This document shows positions 47,460 to 58,638 of a stretch of DNA of 64,000 nucleotides, piece by piece; within the stretch, counting starts at the first letter, position 1, and every line of letters starts with the position of its first letter. The position numbers were made by a program, and so were the translations under genes. The notes below the pieces were generated by a model. The model had not been told where the DNA came from and did no database searches. It was given only the letters and a program-made list of their open reading frames with translations. Origin of the DNA: Cheilinus undulatus (taxonomy: Eukaryota; Chordata; Actinopteri; Labriformes; Labridae); contig NC_054869.1 of assembly GCF_018320785.1 (NCBI RefSeq), forward strand, positions 19,416,698 through 19,480,697, in the 5' to 3' direction.

Positions 47460-47890
47460 TGACTCAAGGATGATCTAATTTTGATCCCTTTTGATTTTGT
47501 AGGTCATAGCTCTGATGTTTACCCCTTGCTTTTGGTTGTAATTTCTCAAGAATGATTTTGGGGATGCTCTTCTAACTTTACTCTATGTCTTCTATGATAC
47601 AAGGATGAACTGAGAATTTTACAGGTCAAAGGTCCAGGTCACTGGGCCTCATGTTCATCCATTGCCTGTGAACATGGTACCTCAAGAATGCTGATTGATC
47701 TTCTTCTAACTTTGAATAACAGTCCAGTCTGACTCAAGAATGAATTCGTTAGATTTTGAAGGTTGAAGGTCCAGATCACTGGGCATCATGTGCATCCTTT
47801 GTTTGTGAACATTGTATCTCAAGAACTCTGAGGAATTTCTTCAGCGTTGCACTGCAGTCCACTCTGTCTTGAGGATGAAATGATTAGGTA
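47460..47890. repeat. Tandem array, about 3 units of about 140 bp
   Basis: The units share ACTCAAG(A/G)ATGA, TTTTG(A/T)AGGT, GGTCCAG(G/A)TCACTGGGC(C/A)TCATG, GTGAACAT(G/T)GTA and CTCAAGAA, with starts at roughly 47461, 47605 and 47745. It belongs to a common fish dispersed minisatellite-like family. Confidence 0.65.
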
Positions 47891-49820
47891 TTAATCACAT
47901 TTCTTCAATAACTGCCGCAGCCCTTCAGCTTTATCCATCACTGTAGTTTCACTCAGTCCATCTCAAATCCCATATTTCTGTTTATATACTGTAATACGGT
48001 ACACTTGAATGCAGTACACATTACTTAATCACAGCAAGTTAGTACTGTCTCAAATCGCACACTGCTTTTTTGCTCTAACAGGAAGGGACGATGTTTTAAC
48101 CAAAGACGATACCTGTTTTCTTCTCTTCCTTTTTAAAAGCAAATGCAAGACGTTAGGTGATTGTAATCTTAAATATATTTGGTGGATATTTTCACTCACT
48201 ATTGAATTCATGTATCTTGTGTTTTGTTAACATTATTCACTTCAATAAAATGACTTATTTTGCATTAAATAGCTTTTTCTTGATGAAAACGTGCTTAGTT
48301 AGCTTGCAAATGTTAACATTAGCTAGTGTGCTAGCTTGCTAACAGTATAATAGTACTGCATTGGAGTGTACTTCTCAGTTTGATTGCACTTTGCACACTT
48401 ATGTACTCAAAGTATGTAGTATTTTGTACAAGTGGGATTTGGGAGACACTGACTGGCACTTGCTTAACTTGCAGAAGCAAACAACCACCAGATGATAGTT
48501 ATATTTTTCTGTGGAGAGTACATTTTTGACACCTTATTAAAGACTTACTTTGGATAAATTGGATTCTTATTCCTTTATTGCAGAGCATTCTTAAGACCTT
48601 CCCCTCTGATTCTGCTGAACAGATAAAATAGCAAAGTCTCAAATTAAAATCCAAACCCACATGGGACAAAATTTGCTATCCTATTTTTGTAAACCATAAA
48701 GCTAACCAGTGCTCCCTAAGAAATCTTCTCCAAAGATTTAGGAGTGTGTTTACTGGGTTTTTGTTTCTGTGATTCAGTTGACGACTTCAGAAGGAATCCT
48801 ATCTCTAAGGCCAGAGGAGTCACATTTTTGGTCCACATGGTTTTCTACAACTTTTCCTGGAACAGTCTGGCTAAGGTGCTGGATACTAAAAGAGAGAGGG
48901 AAAAAATGGTGGCACCCACAAACGTTAAGGGAAACCGATGTGAATTTCTGTCGATTTTCAAATCTTTGCTCTCAAGATTTGATTGACACGTTTTCTTCCA
49001 TGAGCTTGCCGTCCTCAGGAAATGGTGCTGATAACTGTTTTTAATGCTTGTGATTGATGGCCAGGCCTACCATATGTTTAACAGATGTGTTTGTCTGGCA
49101 CATGTGCCAGGCTCACAGTTGTTTTCCATCAGGTGTTGGAGGATGGGACTGGCTCAGACAGGTGTGGAAAGATTGATATATGTCAGACAGACATTGCAGA
49201 TTGGCACATTGCCGTGTGCCAAACAGAAACAATGTTACACTGACTACGCTTTGAAAATAAAAAGGATTTATACACTTCAGTGCAGCCGACAAATAGCACA
49301 GAAAAGTCGAGTTCAACTTTCAAATCTCCCATTTTTAGACCTCTTAAAGCTCCAGTAAGAAACAGGTTTGTGTCATTTTTGGAGCCCTCTTTGGACAAAC
49401 CTGTACCCCTCACTTACTAGTATTTGCTGATCTTGTCCTGTACATGGGTAAGAAGGTTGTTTTTTTTTCTTAAAAAAGGATCTCCACCAGCTGTCAAATG
49501 TATCACTCAACCTGATTCCGTGTTGTGAAAAATGTTAAGAGTATGTTTGCGAGTGTGTGTAATTTCAAAATCAGAATCAGTGTAATCGTCCAAGAATGCT
49601 TACACAACAAGGAATTTGACTTCTGTTAGCTTTGCTCTCAATGTACATGAATTAAACATTAAATAAAAAAATGATACAACTGAAAAAGTTTAAAAAATAA
49701 GATTTGAATGCCCAGGCTCTTGTCAGGTATTTTTTCTGTTAAACCTTCTGGGGGAGCTTTAAGATGATGACCTAGATAGCTTGGTCTCTGCTTTTATTAC
49801 AATTGATATTAAGAAGGTTG
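47891..49820. other. Intergenic stretch, nothing recognised
   Basis: AT-rich DNA without supported exons. Open frames at 48744-49358 show no domain. Confidence 0.3.
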
Positions 49821-49824
49821 TTAA

Positions 49825-50123
49825 CCCTTTAAAGCCTATTGTATAATATTTGATACATAATTTTATGAGTCCTCTATCTAATCAACAGGATCAATGAATT
49901 ACTTTTTGAATACAATCAGATAAATGATAACATTTTCTTTCCAGTGGATTATCAGTTGACAAAAAAATGCCTGATGTATCAAATGATACAAAAAAAAAAA
50001 AAAAAGGAAAATCTTATGGCATTTCTTTCTCTTTTTGGATGTTGGTAGAAGGTTAAAAAAAACATTTCAGTTCCAATAAATGGGAATTTTCTGGCAATAT
50101 TTAAGTTATCAGGCTTTAAAGGG
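49825..50123. mobile_element. piggyBac-like MITE
   Basis: The inverted ends CCCTTTAAAGCCT and AGGCTTTAAAGGG are perfect over 13 bp. The left flank is TTAA (49821-49824), the piggyBac target; the right flank is TTTTTAA, which may be a mutated TTAA. The interior of about 300 bp is non-coding and has an A16 tract. Family assignment rests on the CCCT end and TTAA only. Confidence 0.55.
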
Positions 50124-50129
50124 TTTTTA

Positions 50130-51680
50130 AACTTGCATTTATAAGGCAAACATCAGCCACAAGGAACTGCACCAGTAATTTGGAGTGAAAGAGAAAACTG
50201 TAGTCATGTCAGGTCATGCTGGCACTGACTAACTCAAAAAGTAGTGCCATCAGATTGCACTGTCACGTATTTCTTAGCTGTGATTTCATCAGATTTCCAG
50301 CAAAGTATTTGTCAGTTGTTTAGTGAATCACACCAGGAAGGTCTGGGAAGGATTGTTTCAAAACAGACAGTGGCTTTTGTGACACCTGTTTCTGTGACAT
50401 ATGTGACAGAATTATTGTTGATCATCACTTTGTCAGGACTATATAATATGATTTATAACCCACTGTGTACACTGTGTCTGCGTGTGGTGCCTACTACCTG
50501 TCTCTGGTACATTTCCATGTCCTCCACTTTCTCTATAATTACACTGGGCTTTAACCAAAAAAAACATGTTTTCCCTGTCAACAGCTGCAGAGGCACAAAC
50601 ACATGCACATCCTATGACACAGCTGGATGTGTCAGCTCAGCAATTAAGAACTTTTATGTGCCATGTTCTCCATAGCGCTGAGCAGTTCGTCATTAGACAG
50701 CACTGCTCATTATTGTGGGGATGTGTCTGATGATGCAACAGCAGACCTACGCTGTGCTGTAGACCTCTAAATGTTTCCTGATTGTCTTATTAATGTCGTG
50801 ACCTGCAACAGACAAGCACAAAATCTTTAACATTACTTTAATTCATGGTTTTACAAATATGCATTTTGATACGGAATCAGTGTCAGTATAGCATTTTGAT
50901 TTGACCCAATGTTTTGCGTCTATTTTCCACCAGGTCACATTATGGGCTCGTATGCAGAACAGATTGTTTACAGTGACATGTATTCCATCACTCATCAACT
51001 ACATTTTATAACGGCACTAATCACAGCCCTTACCTGCAGATCAGATTTTATTGTACTTTCTGTAACCGGAGGAAGGTGCTGAACTGAAATCTTACCTGAA
51101 CCTTAAAGAAAGGAGGATGACGATTGTCACGCAACATACGGCATTAAATCCTATTCCGGCTGTAGAAGTCAGATATGTTTTGATTAACTTGCTACATCAA
51201 CGGTCCAATTAAATAAATGCAAACTTACAGTTTAAAGAGATTTTAAGCCTATAACTCTGCATTTTCACATTGCTCCAGTGAAGTGTTGCATAACCTGCCA
51301 GTTCGTCTCTGAGGTTGTAAAGCAGTGTTTGCTGCACGAGAAAAAAATGTACCAACAGAAAGTTGAAGATTGAGACCTCAAATTTCCTCTCTAACAGGAA
51401 AATTGGAAAGTGCTCTACTTTTTGAGAATTCAGGGGAGCATGGAATTTAGAGAAACATGTGAAACAAGAAAAGCACAAGACTTATATCTAAAGACATATT
51501 CTGCTGTAACTTGCAACTACAGAGAACAGAAACACATTTTCTTTAGCACCTGTTCACCTTTTTTTATGATTATTAGAACCAAAAAGTAAGCTCACCTGCT
51601 TCTTTAAGATTTCGACCAGGGAAGCTGATGTACAAACACCAGTTTGGTGTGGGAGTCATATGCCTCCTTGAGGTTCACGG
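50130..51680. other. Intergenic stretch, nothing recognised
   Basis: The 143-codon frame at 50244-50675 (+) shows no domain or splice support. Confidence 0.3.
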
Positions 51681-51691
51681 TTGCTGGAAAG

Positions 51692-52469
51692 CAGGGCTGA
51701 ATGATTTGCAAAAATAATCTAATTGCGATTATTTCCCCCCAATATTGCAATTGCAATTTAACATGCAATTATTCTTAGGTTCCTCATCTTATGTGTTTTT
51801 AAACAAATTCAAGCAATAAATCATCATACAGTTTTACTTGGAAGAGAAGGCTCTGCTCAGAAAATGCTCTCTGGGTTAGTAAAGCAGCATGCTTAGACTT
51901 TGCAGGAAACACATGGCTAGAAATCCCCATATAGATACATACATATATGACAATGTGTATTGAAAACAATGAAATTATTCAGAGGCAATCAATCCATAGT
52001 AGCATGAATCTGAATATGAGGATGCAGCGAGCTTTATGCTATAAAGGCCACAGCTGGGGTGGAGGAGGTGAAGCTGGCTATCAGCTAAATGCATTTTGGG
52101 GTTTTACTTTTGCGAACTAACACTAAGCTTCATCAATTTTATATAGAATAAACTTTTTCTTTTGCTCATATTGCAAATTTGAGGTCATTTGCTAATAAAG
52201 GGTTTTATCATTTTAATTTCCCTCATTTTGATTAAGAAAAACATACATAAAACAGAAAAAGGAGGATTTTTGTAAACCACTATTAAAAAATTGACACTAG
52301 AACATTTGCATAATGTGCATAAAATCTCTGCTGCTGCAAAAATTTGATTTATTAAAACAGTATTTTGACACATTTCAAGTTAAATAATATGTTACAACTT
52401 GTGTGATTTGTACATTGCAGCAGGCCATAATGCAATTAAATCTAATTTGCGATTAATTGCCAAGCCCTG
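51692..52469. mobile_element. hAT MITE, 778 bp, perfect 8-bp target duplication
   Basis: The ends CAGGGCTGAATGATTTGCAA and TTAATTGCCAAGCCCTG are imperfect inverted repeats. The direct repeat CTGGAAAG flanks the element at 51684-51691 and 52470-52477, as expected for hAT transposition. The interior is AT-rich with no transposase. Partial relatives occur at 17085 and (inverted) at 28600. Confidence 0.85.
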
Positions 52470-52949
52470 CTGGAAAGTGAAGGTAGAGTGGTGGGTGCAG
52501 AAGTAGGGCTAGAGTGGTTTCTGTGGTAATGTGATTCATTAAAGGATGAACACAAAGCCTAATGACCTTGACCTATGACCTCCAAAATCAAATCTGCTCA
52601 TCTTTGGCTCAGAATGGACATTTGTGCAAACTTTGAAGAAAGTCCTTCCATGTATTCTTCTGATATAGTATGCAAAAGCAGGAGATAGACATTAAGCCCA
52701 ATGACCTTGAACTTCGATCACTTCTTGATCCTGCATGTTGGTGCCTTATCTATCTCCCCACACTTCCTGTCTCTTTTCAGCTGTCCTATCAACTAAAGCC
52801 AAAAGCCCCTCAGAGTTCTTGAGGTATCACAGTCCCAAGAATTGGCCTGGGCTGACAACCTGAGAACAAAATGCCTCCAGCCTAGGAAATCACTGGCACA
52901 GAGACGTAACTCGTGTTCTTTTACATATGCTCTATGTTGTCTGTCTTTA

Positions 52950-53115
52950 CCAGAGGTGGACAGTAACTAATTATATTTACTCAAGTTACTGTAATTGAGT
53001 AGCTTTTCTGTGTACTTGTACGTTTTTGAGTACTTTTCAAAATCACTACTTTTACTTAAGTACATTTTGAAAGAAGTATTGTACTTCACTCCATTTTAAA
53101 AAGCATTGAGTACTG
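52950..53115. repeat. Common fish repeat (ACTCAAGTTACTGTAATTGAGTA family)
   Basis: Repeats of the motif (A/G)AGTAC, TTACTCAAGTTACTGTAATTG, TTTGAGTACTTTT and TTACTTAAGTACATTTTGAA form a recognisable fish DNA-transposon-like segment. The right boundary was not found. Confidence 0.5.
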
Positions 53116-53628
53116 AGTAAAAAATTTCACACTAAAAGCCAAAACGAGGAAGGTTCCAGCCTTCTGTCAACATTAAATAGCCAGAAGTTTGAATTTCACA
53201 GCACATAATGGTCAGCCGTGAGTAGTGATGTGTCGGTCGTCAATGTATGGAAGCCAATTTCCGCCACTTAAAAAAATAAAAATGTTAAAGTAAGGGAATT
53301 ATACGAATGTGCCGGCTCTTTAGTGTGAATAATTGGAGCCGGCACGCCGTTGAGAGCCATCCACTCCGCCCCCCGCCCCTCCTTCCAGCACAAAAGAGCA
53401 CAGAATAAAGGTTGGATATTTCCCCCTCACTGTTCTGCCACAGCCAACACCTTAAAGACACTTCCTCATTAACAAAAGCGCCGTGATTGACTCCATATGT
53501 ATGTGTAGTTGCATGTGTTTGTGTGTCCGACCTTTAACCAATCAGATGCAATAATAGAAAAGCCGGAGGGGATGGGGGTGATGTTGCTCAGCGCTGTGTG
53601 ACCATTCAGTCTCCACTCACAGAAAGAA
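53116..53628. other. Repeat mosaic left of the Penelope insertion
   Basis: It includes GAGTAGTGATGTGTCGGTCG and GTGCCGGCTCTTTAGTG...GGAGCCGGCAC, resembling fish hAT-type MITE ends. No gene was seen. Confidence 0.35.
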
Positions 53629-54549
53629 AGAGAGGAGAAAATCTTAGGTAGAGATTCATTCTGTCTTCTGTTTTAAACTGTACTGTAACAATTCTTTTAG
53701 TCAGACAGGAGTGTTGTGTTTACCTGCTTTACATGTTTCAGCTACTTCCTGTAGTGCAGCGGATAACTGCATATTTCACAAGAATTGTTCAAATAGTGAT
53801 ACGAGCATGAAATTTGGTACATGTACTCTTCAAGGTCTACTCTTTTCAAAAATAACACTGGCAACATAAAAATCCAAGATGGTGGTCATTTTTCAAGATG
53901 GCTGCCTTGCCTGACCACATTTTGCTTTATTTCATTTTATTAAATTGTTGCCTAATGATTTTTTTTAAGATAAAAATGTTTCTTCATAACCAGCTTCATG
54001 AGTTTTGTTTTAATTATTGTCACAACATAAAATTTGATTACAAAGATGGCATCCAAGATGGCTGCCATTAATTTAGTTGTATTCATACCTAGGCAACTAC
54101 TGAACATATTTACATGATTTTTTGGTGTTCACATACGTTTTTTGGGTCGTAGAATCCAATGGAGCCATTTTCAAATTTGTAAGTACAGAACTGAGGCAAT
54201 AGTGAGAGCTTACAAATGCAACAGAGTGAATGTCAGCACACAACCAGGGCACACTGGTGACATCGTTGCTGTAACTCAGCACGGGGTTCAGTGTCAGCTG
54301 ATCTAGCTTTAATAATACTGTAGTATTAGACTAGTAGTTGTAGTATAGTTCAGTTTAGTGTCCCAAATGCTGTCTAACAGCCCCATATCAATCAGCCTGT
54401 AAACAGTAGTTGGTAGTTATTAGATATAGTTAGATAGCCACACCTGAATTGACGGGAATTCGCGGGAGAGCCAAGCCAAGGGTAAGGGGGGCTCTACATG
54501 ACTTGTTCATGTAGTTACCTGGATGGTGTACAGATCACACGGGACTTAA

Positions 54550-55063
54550 GTGACAGCCGTCTGCAACAAGGGCAAGAAAACTGCGAGGCAAACATGGGAC
54601 ATTTGTCCAGAGGCCTCCCCTATCTTCTCCAAGCTGAGCCAGTACCCTCTCACAGTGGAAGATTGTGACCTGGAGATACTGGAGAAGTTTGTCATACTGA
54701 TGGATGGCAGGTCCAGCACTGCTGCCACTGTGGACGAGGCCAGACTTGACATGTTTGCCAGAAAGCAGAGGCTTCAACCAACCAGAGCAGCTCTGCTCTA
54801 GCACACCAGGCATGCTGCCTACCAGGCTGGCTGTGTTTGGGCCCAGACAACCAACTGTCAGCCAGAAGCAGAGTCCTGCTGACTGGGGATGGCCGAAGGT
54901 TGATGAAGAATGGCAGGTCTTCTGGACAGACAACTCCCCCATAGCCAAGAGTTGCCACCAGTTCACCAAATGCAGCTGCAAATCAGGCTGTCGTGGCAGG
55001 TGCAAGTGCTACAGGCTGGGTCTCACCTGTACAGCTCTGTGCACTTGCAAATGGGATGTGTGA
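54550..55063 (+). pseudogene. Decayed Cys-rich (CXC/tesmin-like) repeat-borne gene
   Basis: Frame 1 (54550-54801) reads LEKFVILMDGRSSTAATVDE and ARLDMFARKQRLQPTRAALL, then TAG, and continues past it as HTRHAAYQAGCVWAQ. After a frameshift near 54870, frame 2 gives DWGWPKVDEEWQVFWTD and the Cys cluster CSCKSGCRGRCKCYRLGLTC followed by TALCTC, ending TGA at 55063. This combination (VDEAR, AYQAG, DWGW, terminal CxCKxxCxxxCxC) is familiar to me from repeat-associated proteins in fish and invertebrates. The Cys cluster resembles the zinc-binding CXC domain of tesmin-type DNA-binding proteins. The stop and frameshift make it non-functional. Confidence 0.6.
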
Positions 55064-55769
55064 CTCTTTACTCCTCTAGCATTTTTTTAAATTTCTTTAT
55101 CTTTATTTCTAATCATGGTGCTTATTTGCACTAACATGAATGTATATACTGTATACATGTGTGTTGTTTTCTACGCACTATTCCTATGCGGCATCAATAA
55201 GATCTACTTTCACTTTGAGAAGTTTTAGTATTTACAGTATGACCTTGGTGGGTTAGTGTGACATGGAAAAATGGGTCAGTTCAATTCATTCTCTTCTTAT
55301 TACTTGTTTATTTATTTATCTTTGTTTTTTTTTTTAATGCTATGGTGCAATAGTCACTATTGACACTGGGGACCCTGGTGGTTGTTTATGATAGTGGGAC
55401 CTACACTATTCATAAAGGGTTACATTAACCAATAAATCAATGCTACATTCTTGACTGCAAAGATCATTGCTAGTTCTACTGAGACATTCTTGATTACTTT
55501 GACATCCATTAGAAGAATGATGAAATGAAAAGTGTACCATTGCTGAACTTTGGCCTTCTTTTGGAACTAACATGGCAGCTGACAAAATCTTGAAATGAAT
55601 GTAAAACTTTAACTTTCTTATAAAGTTTTCCTTTGAATCACCTAACCTTGAAAATATGGGTTTTAAGCCAGGATATGTATAGATCTGTGTATTTTTTCTT
55701 TGTTGGATAAATACTTTTGGAAGGCAGGATCAAACAAAATAGGCAATTTTTCAAAAAAAAAAATTTTTT

Positions 55770-55950
55770 AAGATTTTTTTTTTGGGCCTTTTCGTGCCTT
55801 TATTTGGATAGAGGAGGACAGTGGATAGACTCAGAAACAGGGGCGAGAGTTGGGGAAAGACATGTGGCAAAGGAGCTCAGGCTGGATCCGAACCCAGGCT
55901 GCCCGTGTACATGGTTCGCACCTTAACCACTTGACTACCGGTGTGCCTGG
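55770..55950 (-). repeat. tRNA-derived SINE, inside the nested element
   Basis: On the - strand: CCGGTAGTCAAGTGGTTAAG (A box), GGTTCGGATCCAGCC (B box), then a body ending GAAAAGGCCCAAAAAAAA. Same family as 18250-18445. Confidence 0.7.
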
Positions 55951-56539
55951 AAATATTTTTAAATGAAAATATATGTTTCATGGTAGACATCCTCAATGCC
56001 ATTTTGATGCAACAGATCAGGTAGCCTTTACGGTTATTTGAAGAAGTCCATTAGATTCTCTGACCCGAAAAAGGTAGGATTAGACACAAAAATAATTTGT
56101 CTATCTCTATTAGTCGCTGAGATATGGCGAAATTTGTCTTTTGCAGCAGCGATCTTGGACGCCATCTTGATTAAAGCATAATATGCAACTGCCATGGGCA
56201 AAATTACCTTCACTTGCCATTTTAGTGTCCAAAAACCTTGACTTGGACAATAATTTTGTTTTTTGTTTTTTTTTTCAATTTTTTAACCCATTACAATGGG
56301 GCCTAGTGTGATGTGTTGGCCATCTTGAAAAATGGTTGCATCTTAGATTTTTGTGTGGCCAGCGTTACTTTTGAAAAGAGTAGACCCTGAAGAGTACATG
56401 TACCAAATTTCATGCTTGTATCACCATTTGAACGATTATTTCACTTATCTGCTCCACTACTGTAGCTTTCGTCAGAAGCGTCACGGGATGGTGCTGTGAC
56501 ATGTCTTGTAGGCTGCTTACATGGTTTTGCCAGACAGTC

Positions 56540-56664
56540 AGAGCCTACACCTTGTCACACACATGGGATGTGGTCCTGGTGAAGGCGTCAGACAGTAGGG
56601 GGCGTAAGCTTCCCCTACTGCCTTCACCAAGACCACATCTCATGTGTGTGACAAGGTGTAGGCT
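56540..56664. repeat. Foldback: about 60-bp inverted arms
   Basis: AGCCTACACCTTGTCACACA through GGTGAAGGC is followed, after a near-palindromic CAGTAGGGGGCGTAAGCTTCCCCTACTG, by GCCTTCACCAAGACCACAT through TGTGTGACAAGGTGTAGGCT. The arms differ at about two bases. The left arm and the CAGTAGGGG block reappear at 58461-58540. Confidence 0.85.
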
Positions 56665-56774
56665 CCCTCGTCACGAAAACTACAGGAAGTAGCTGAAACA
56701 TGTAAAGCAGGTAAACAAAACATTCCTGTCTGACTAAAAGAATTGTTACAGTACAGTTTAAAACAGAAGATAGA

Positions 56775-58558
56775 ATGAATCTCTACCTAAGATTAAAAGA
56801 AAGTTTTGGACAAAGCCGCACCACAGTAGTTATGGACAGGGACAGTTACAGGGACAAAATGGAGGAACTTTTACATGATGACAGCACTTACTATATACTC
56901 AAGAAAGATCCATCTGAACAAAAAAAAGGACACTCAAATCATTACTCAAACCTCTATTGGCTGAAAATAAAATAACACAGGATACCTACAATCACCTCAT
57001 ACCCACAGCTACCATCACACCCCGGATATATGCAACTCCAAAAATACACAAAACAGGTACACCATTTCGCCCTCTCGTCGACAGCATGGGATCAGTCACG
57101 TACAACCTTTCAAAATCAGTAGTTGAAATAATCAAACCACTATTAGGACTCATGGATCAGCACTGTATAAACTTGAAACAACTGGCAGAGGACCTCAAAC
57201 ACATCACCGTAGAACCAGATGAAATATTCATATCCCACGATGTAGTATCTCTGTTTACAAAAACCCCAGTTGAAGCCACTCTCAACATTGTACATAACAG
57301 ACTCAGCAAGGACAAATCACTCTGGAAAAGAACGAAACTCACAACAGAAGACATAATGACACTCCTCAGATTCGTAGCCACATCTACTTATTTTCAATAC
57401 CAAGGAACAATGTACCAACAGAAAGAAGGATTTGCCATGGGAGACCCAGTCAGCAATAATGAGCGGATTTTTTATGAAGACCTGGAACAACAAGCCATCA
57501 CCACAGCACCATCTGACTGCAGAATCACACTCTGGAAAAGATGTGTTGACGACATCTTGTAAAAAATCAAAACAGGCCACACACAACATCTCACAGACCA
57601 TCTGAACACCACAGACCACACTGGCAGCATCAAATTCACGCTAGAAGAGGAGTCAAACAAGGAAATAGCGTTTTTGGACCTTAAAATACACCACCACAAC
57701 AACGGCAGCATAAACATAAAAATACACAGGAAACCCACACACACGGACCAATACCTACTATGGACATCTGAGCACCCAACAGCACACAAACTGTCAGTAG
57801 TCAGGACACTATACAACCGGGCCGCCATCATCACAGACACTCAGGACAAGGAGGAGGAGGCACACATACACAATACACTTACCAAATGTCAGTATCCACA
57901 ATGGGCAATAGACAAAGGGAAACAGCAGGCACAAAACACAGAAAAGAAAAAGAGGAAACAAAACACTGACAACATCAACAAACCTGCCATAGCCACGTTA
58001 CCATAAATCGGGGGGGTCACAGAACGCATACAGAGGGCCATGAGGAAACACAACATAAACACACCAGTCAAACCTCACACAAAACTCAGACAGTTACTAG
58101 TTAAACCAAAGGACAGAATACAGCCAGAACACAAATGTGATGTGATATATGAAATACCATGTCTCTCATGCATTAAAACATATGTAGGGGAAACTGGAAG
58201 ACCTTTTGGAACATGGAAAAAAGAACACCAAAAAGAATGCGAAAAAGAAACTGCAAACAGACAAACAAGAGCAATAAAAGAACAAGCAGAGCAAGAAAAC
58301 TTGAAATCAGCCATATCCGAAAACTGCAAGAGACAAAACCACATCATGGACTGGAAAAACGCCAGGGTCATCCGTGCCGAAAGCAACAGATACCACCGCT
58401 GGATCAGAGAGGCCATCGAGATCTGCAAACGAGGTCCGAGGAGCATAAATCATGACGAGGGAGCCTACACCTTGTCACACACATGGGATGTGGTCCTGGT
58501 GAAGGCGTCAGACAGTAGGGGGCGTAAGCTTCCCCTACTGTCTGGCAAAACCATGTAA
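56775..58558 (+). pseudogene. Penelope-type reverse transcriptase with GIY-YIG endonuclease, broken
   Basis: The reading frame is split. 56775-56975 gives an N-terminal piece (DRDSYRDKMEELLHDDSTYY). A frameshift leads to 56957-57562 with RT motifs: ATPKIHKTGTPFRPLVDSMG, EIFISHDVVSLFTKTPVEAT (motif A, D retained), GFAMGDPVS (motif B) and CVDDIL (motif C, YVDD-like, both Asp present), then a stop at 57560. The frame resumes (57563-58006) with FTLEEESNKEIAFLDLKIH and, after another stop, 58040-58558 encodes the GIY-YIG-type endonuclease (CDVIYEIPCLSC, TYVGETGRPFGTWKKEHQ, a late WIREAIEI). PLEs use this endonuclease with the RT to insert at staggered breaks. Stops and shifts show it is inactive. 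Confidence 0.85.
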
Positions 58559-58595
58559 GCAGCCTACAAGACACGTCACAGCACCATCACGTGAC

Positions 58596-58638
58596 GCTTC
58601 TGACGAAAGCTACAGGAAGTAGCTGAAACATGTAAAGC
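58596..58638 (+). ncRNA. Putative hammerhead ribozyme in the Penelope terminal repeat
   Basis: The motif order fits a type I hammerhead: stem I 5' strand GCTT (58596-58599), core CTGACGA (58600-58606), one extra A, stem II AGCTAC / GTAGCT (58608-58613, 58619-58624) closed by AGGAA, core GAAA (58625-58628), a minimal stem III C-AT-G (58629-58632), cleavage triplet GTA (58632-58634), then stem I 3' strand AAGC (58635-58638) pairing with GCTT. Hammerheads with very short stem III are known in Penelope-like terminal repeats. The extra A before stem II and non-G-C closing pair are departures from the usual consensus, so activity is not assured. Confidence 0.65.

Larger units (their letters stand above)
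53752..56459. mobile_element. Nested 2.7-kb DNA-transposon-like element with long inverted ends
   Basis: The left end TAGTGCAGCGGATAA and right end (reversed) TAGTGGAGCAGATAA start inverted repeats of about 140 bp: both continue with CATGAAATTTGGTACATGTA, TCTACTCTTTTCAAAA and TTTTTCAAGATGG. The element interrupts the inverted Penelope arm; the uninterrupted sequence at 58595-58625 shows where it entered, with CTG as the probable 3-bp target duplication. It carries a decayed Cys-rich reading frame (54550-55063) and a SINE. I see no DDE transposase, so the superfamily is open. Confidence 0.75.

Noticed and set aside
50244-50675. 143-codon hydrophobic frame
   Set aside because: No initiation context or domain, and no neighbouring exons; likely chance.
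54535-55005. 156-codon - strand frame
   Set aside because: It is the antisense shadow of the Cys-rich pseudogene on the + strand.
57472-57840. - strand frames with hydrophobic segments over the Penelope RT
   Set aside because: Antisense shadows of the RT coding region.
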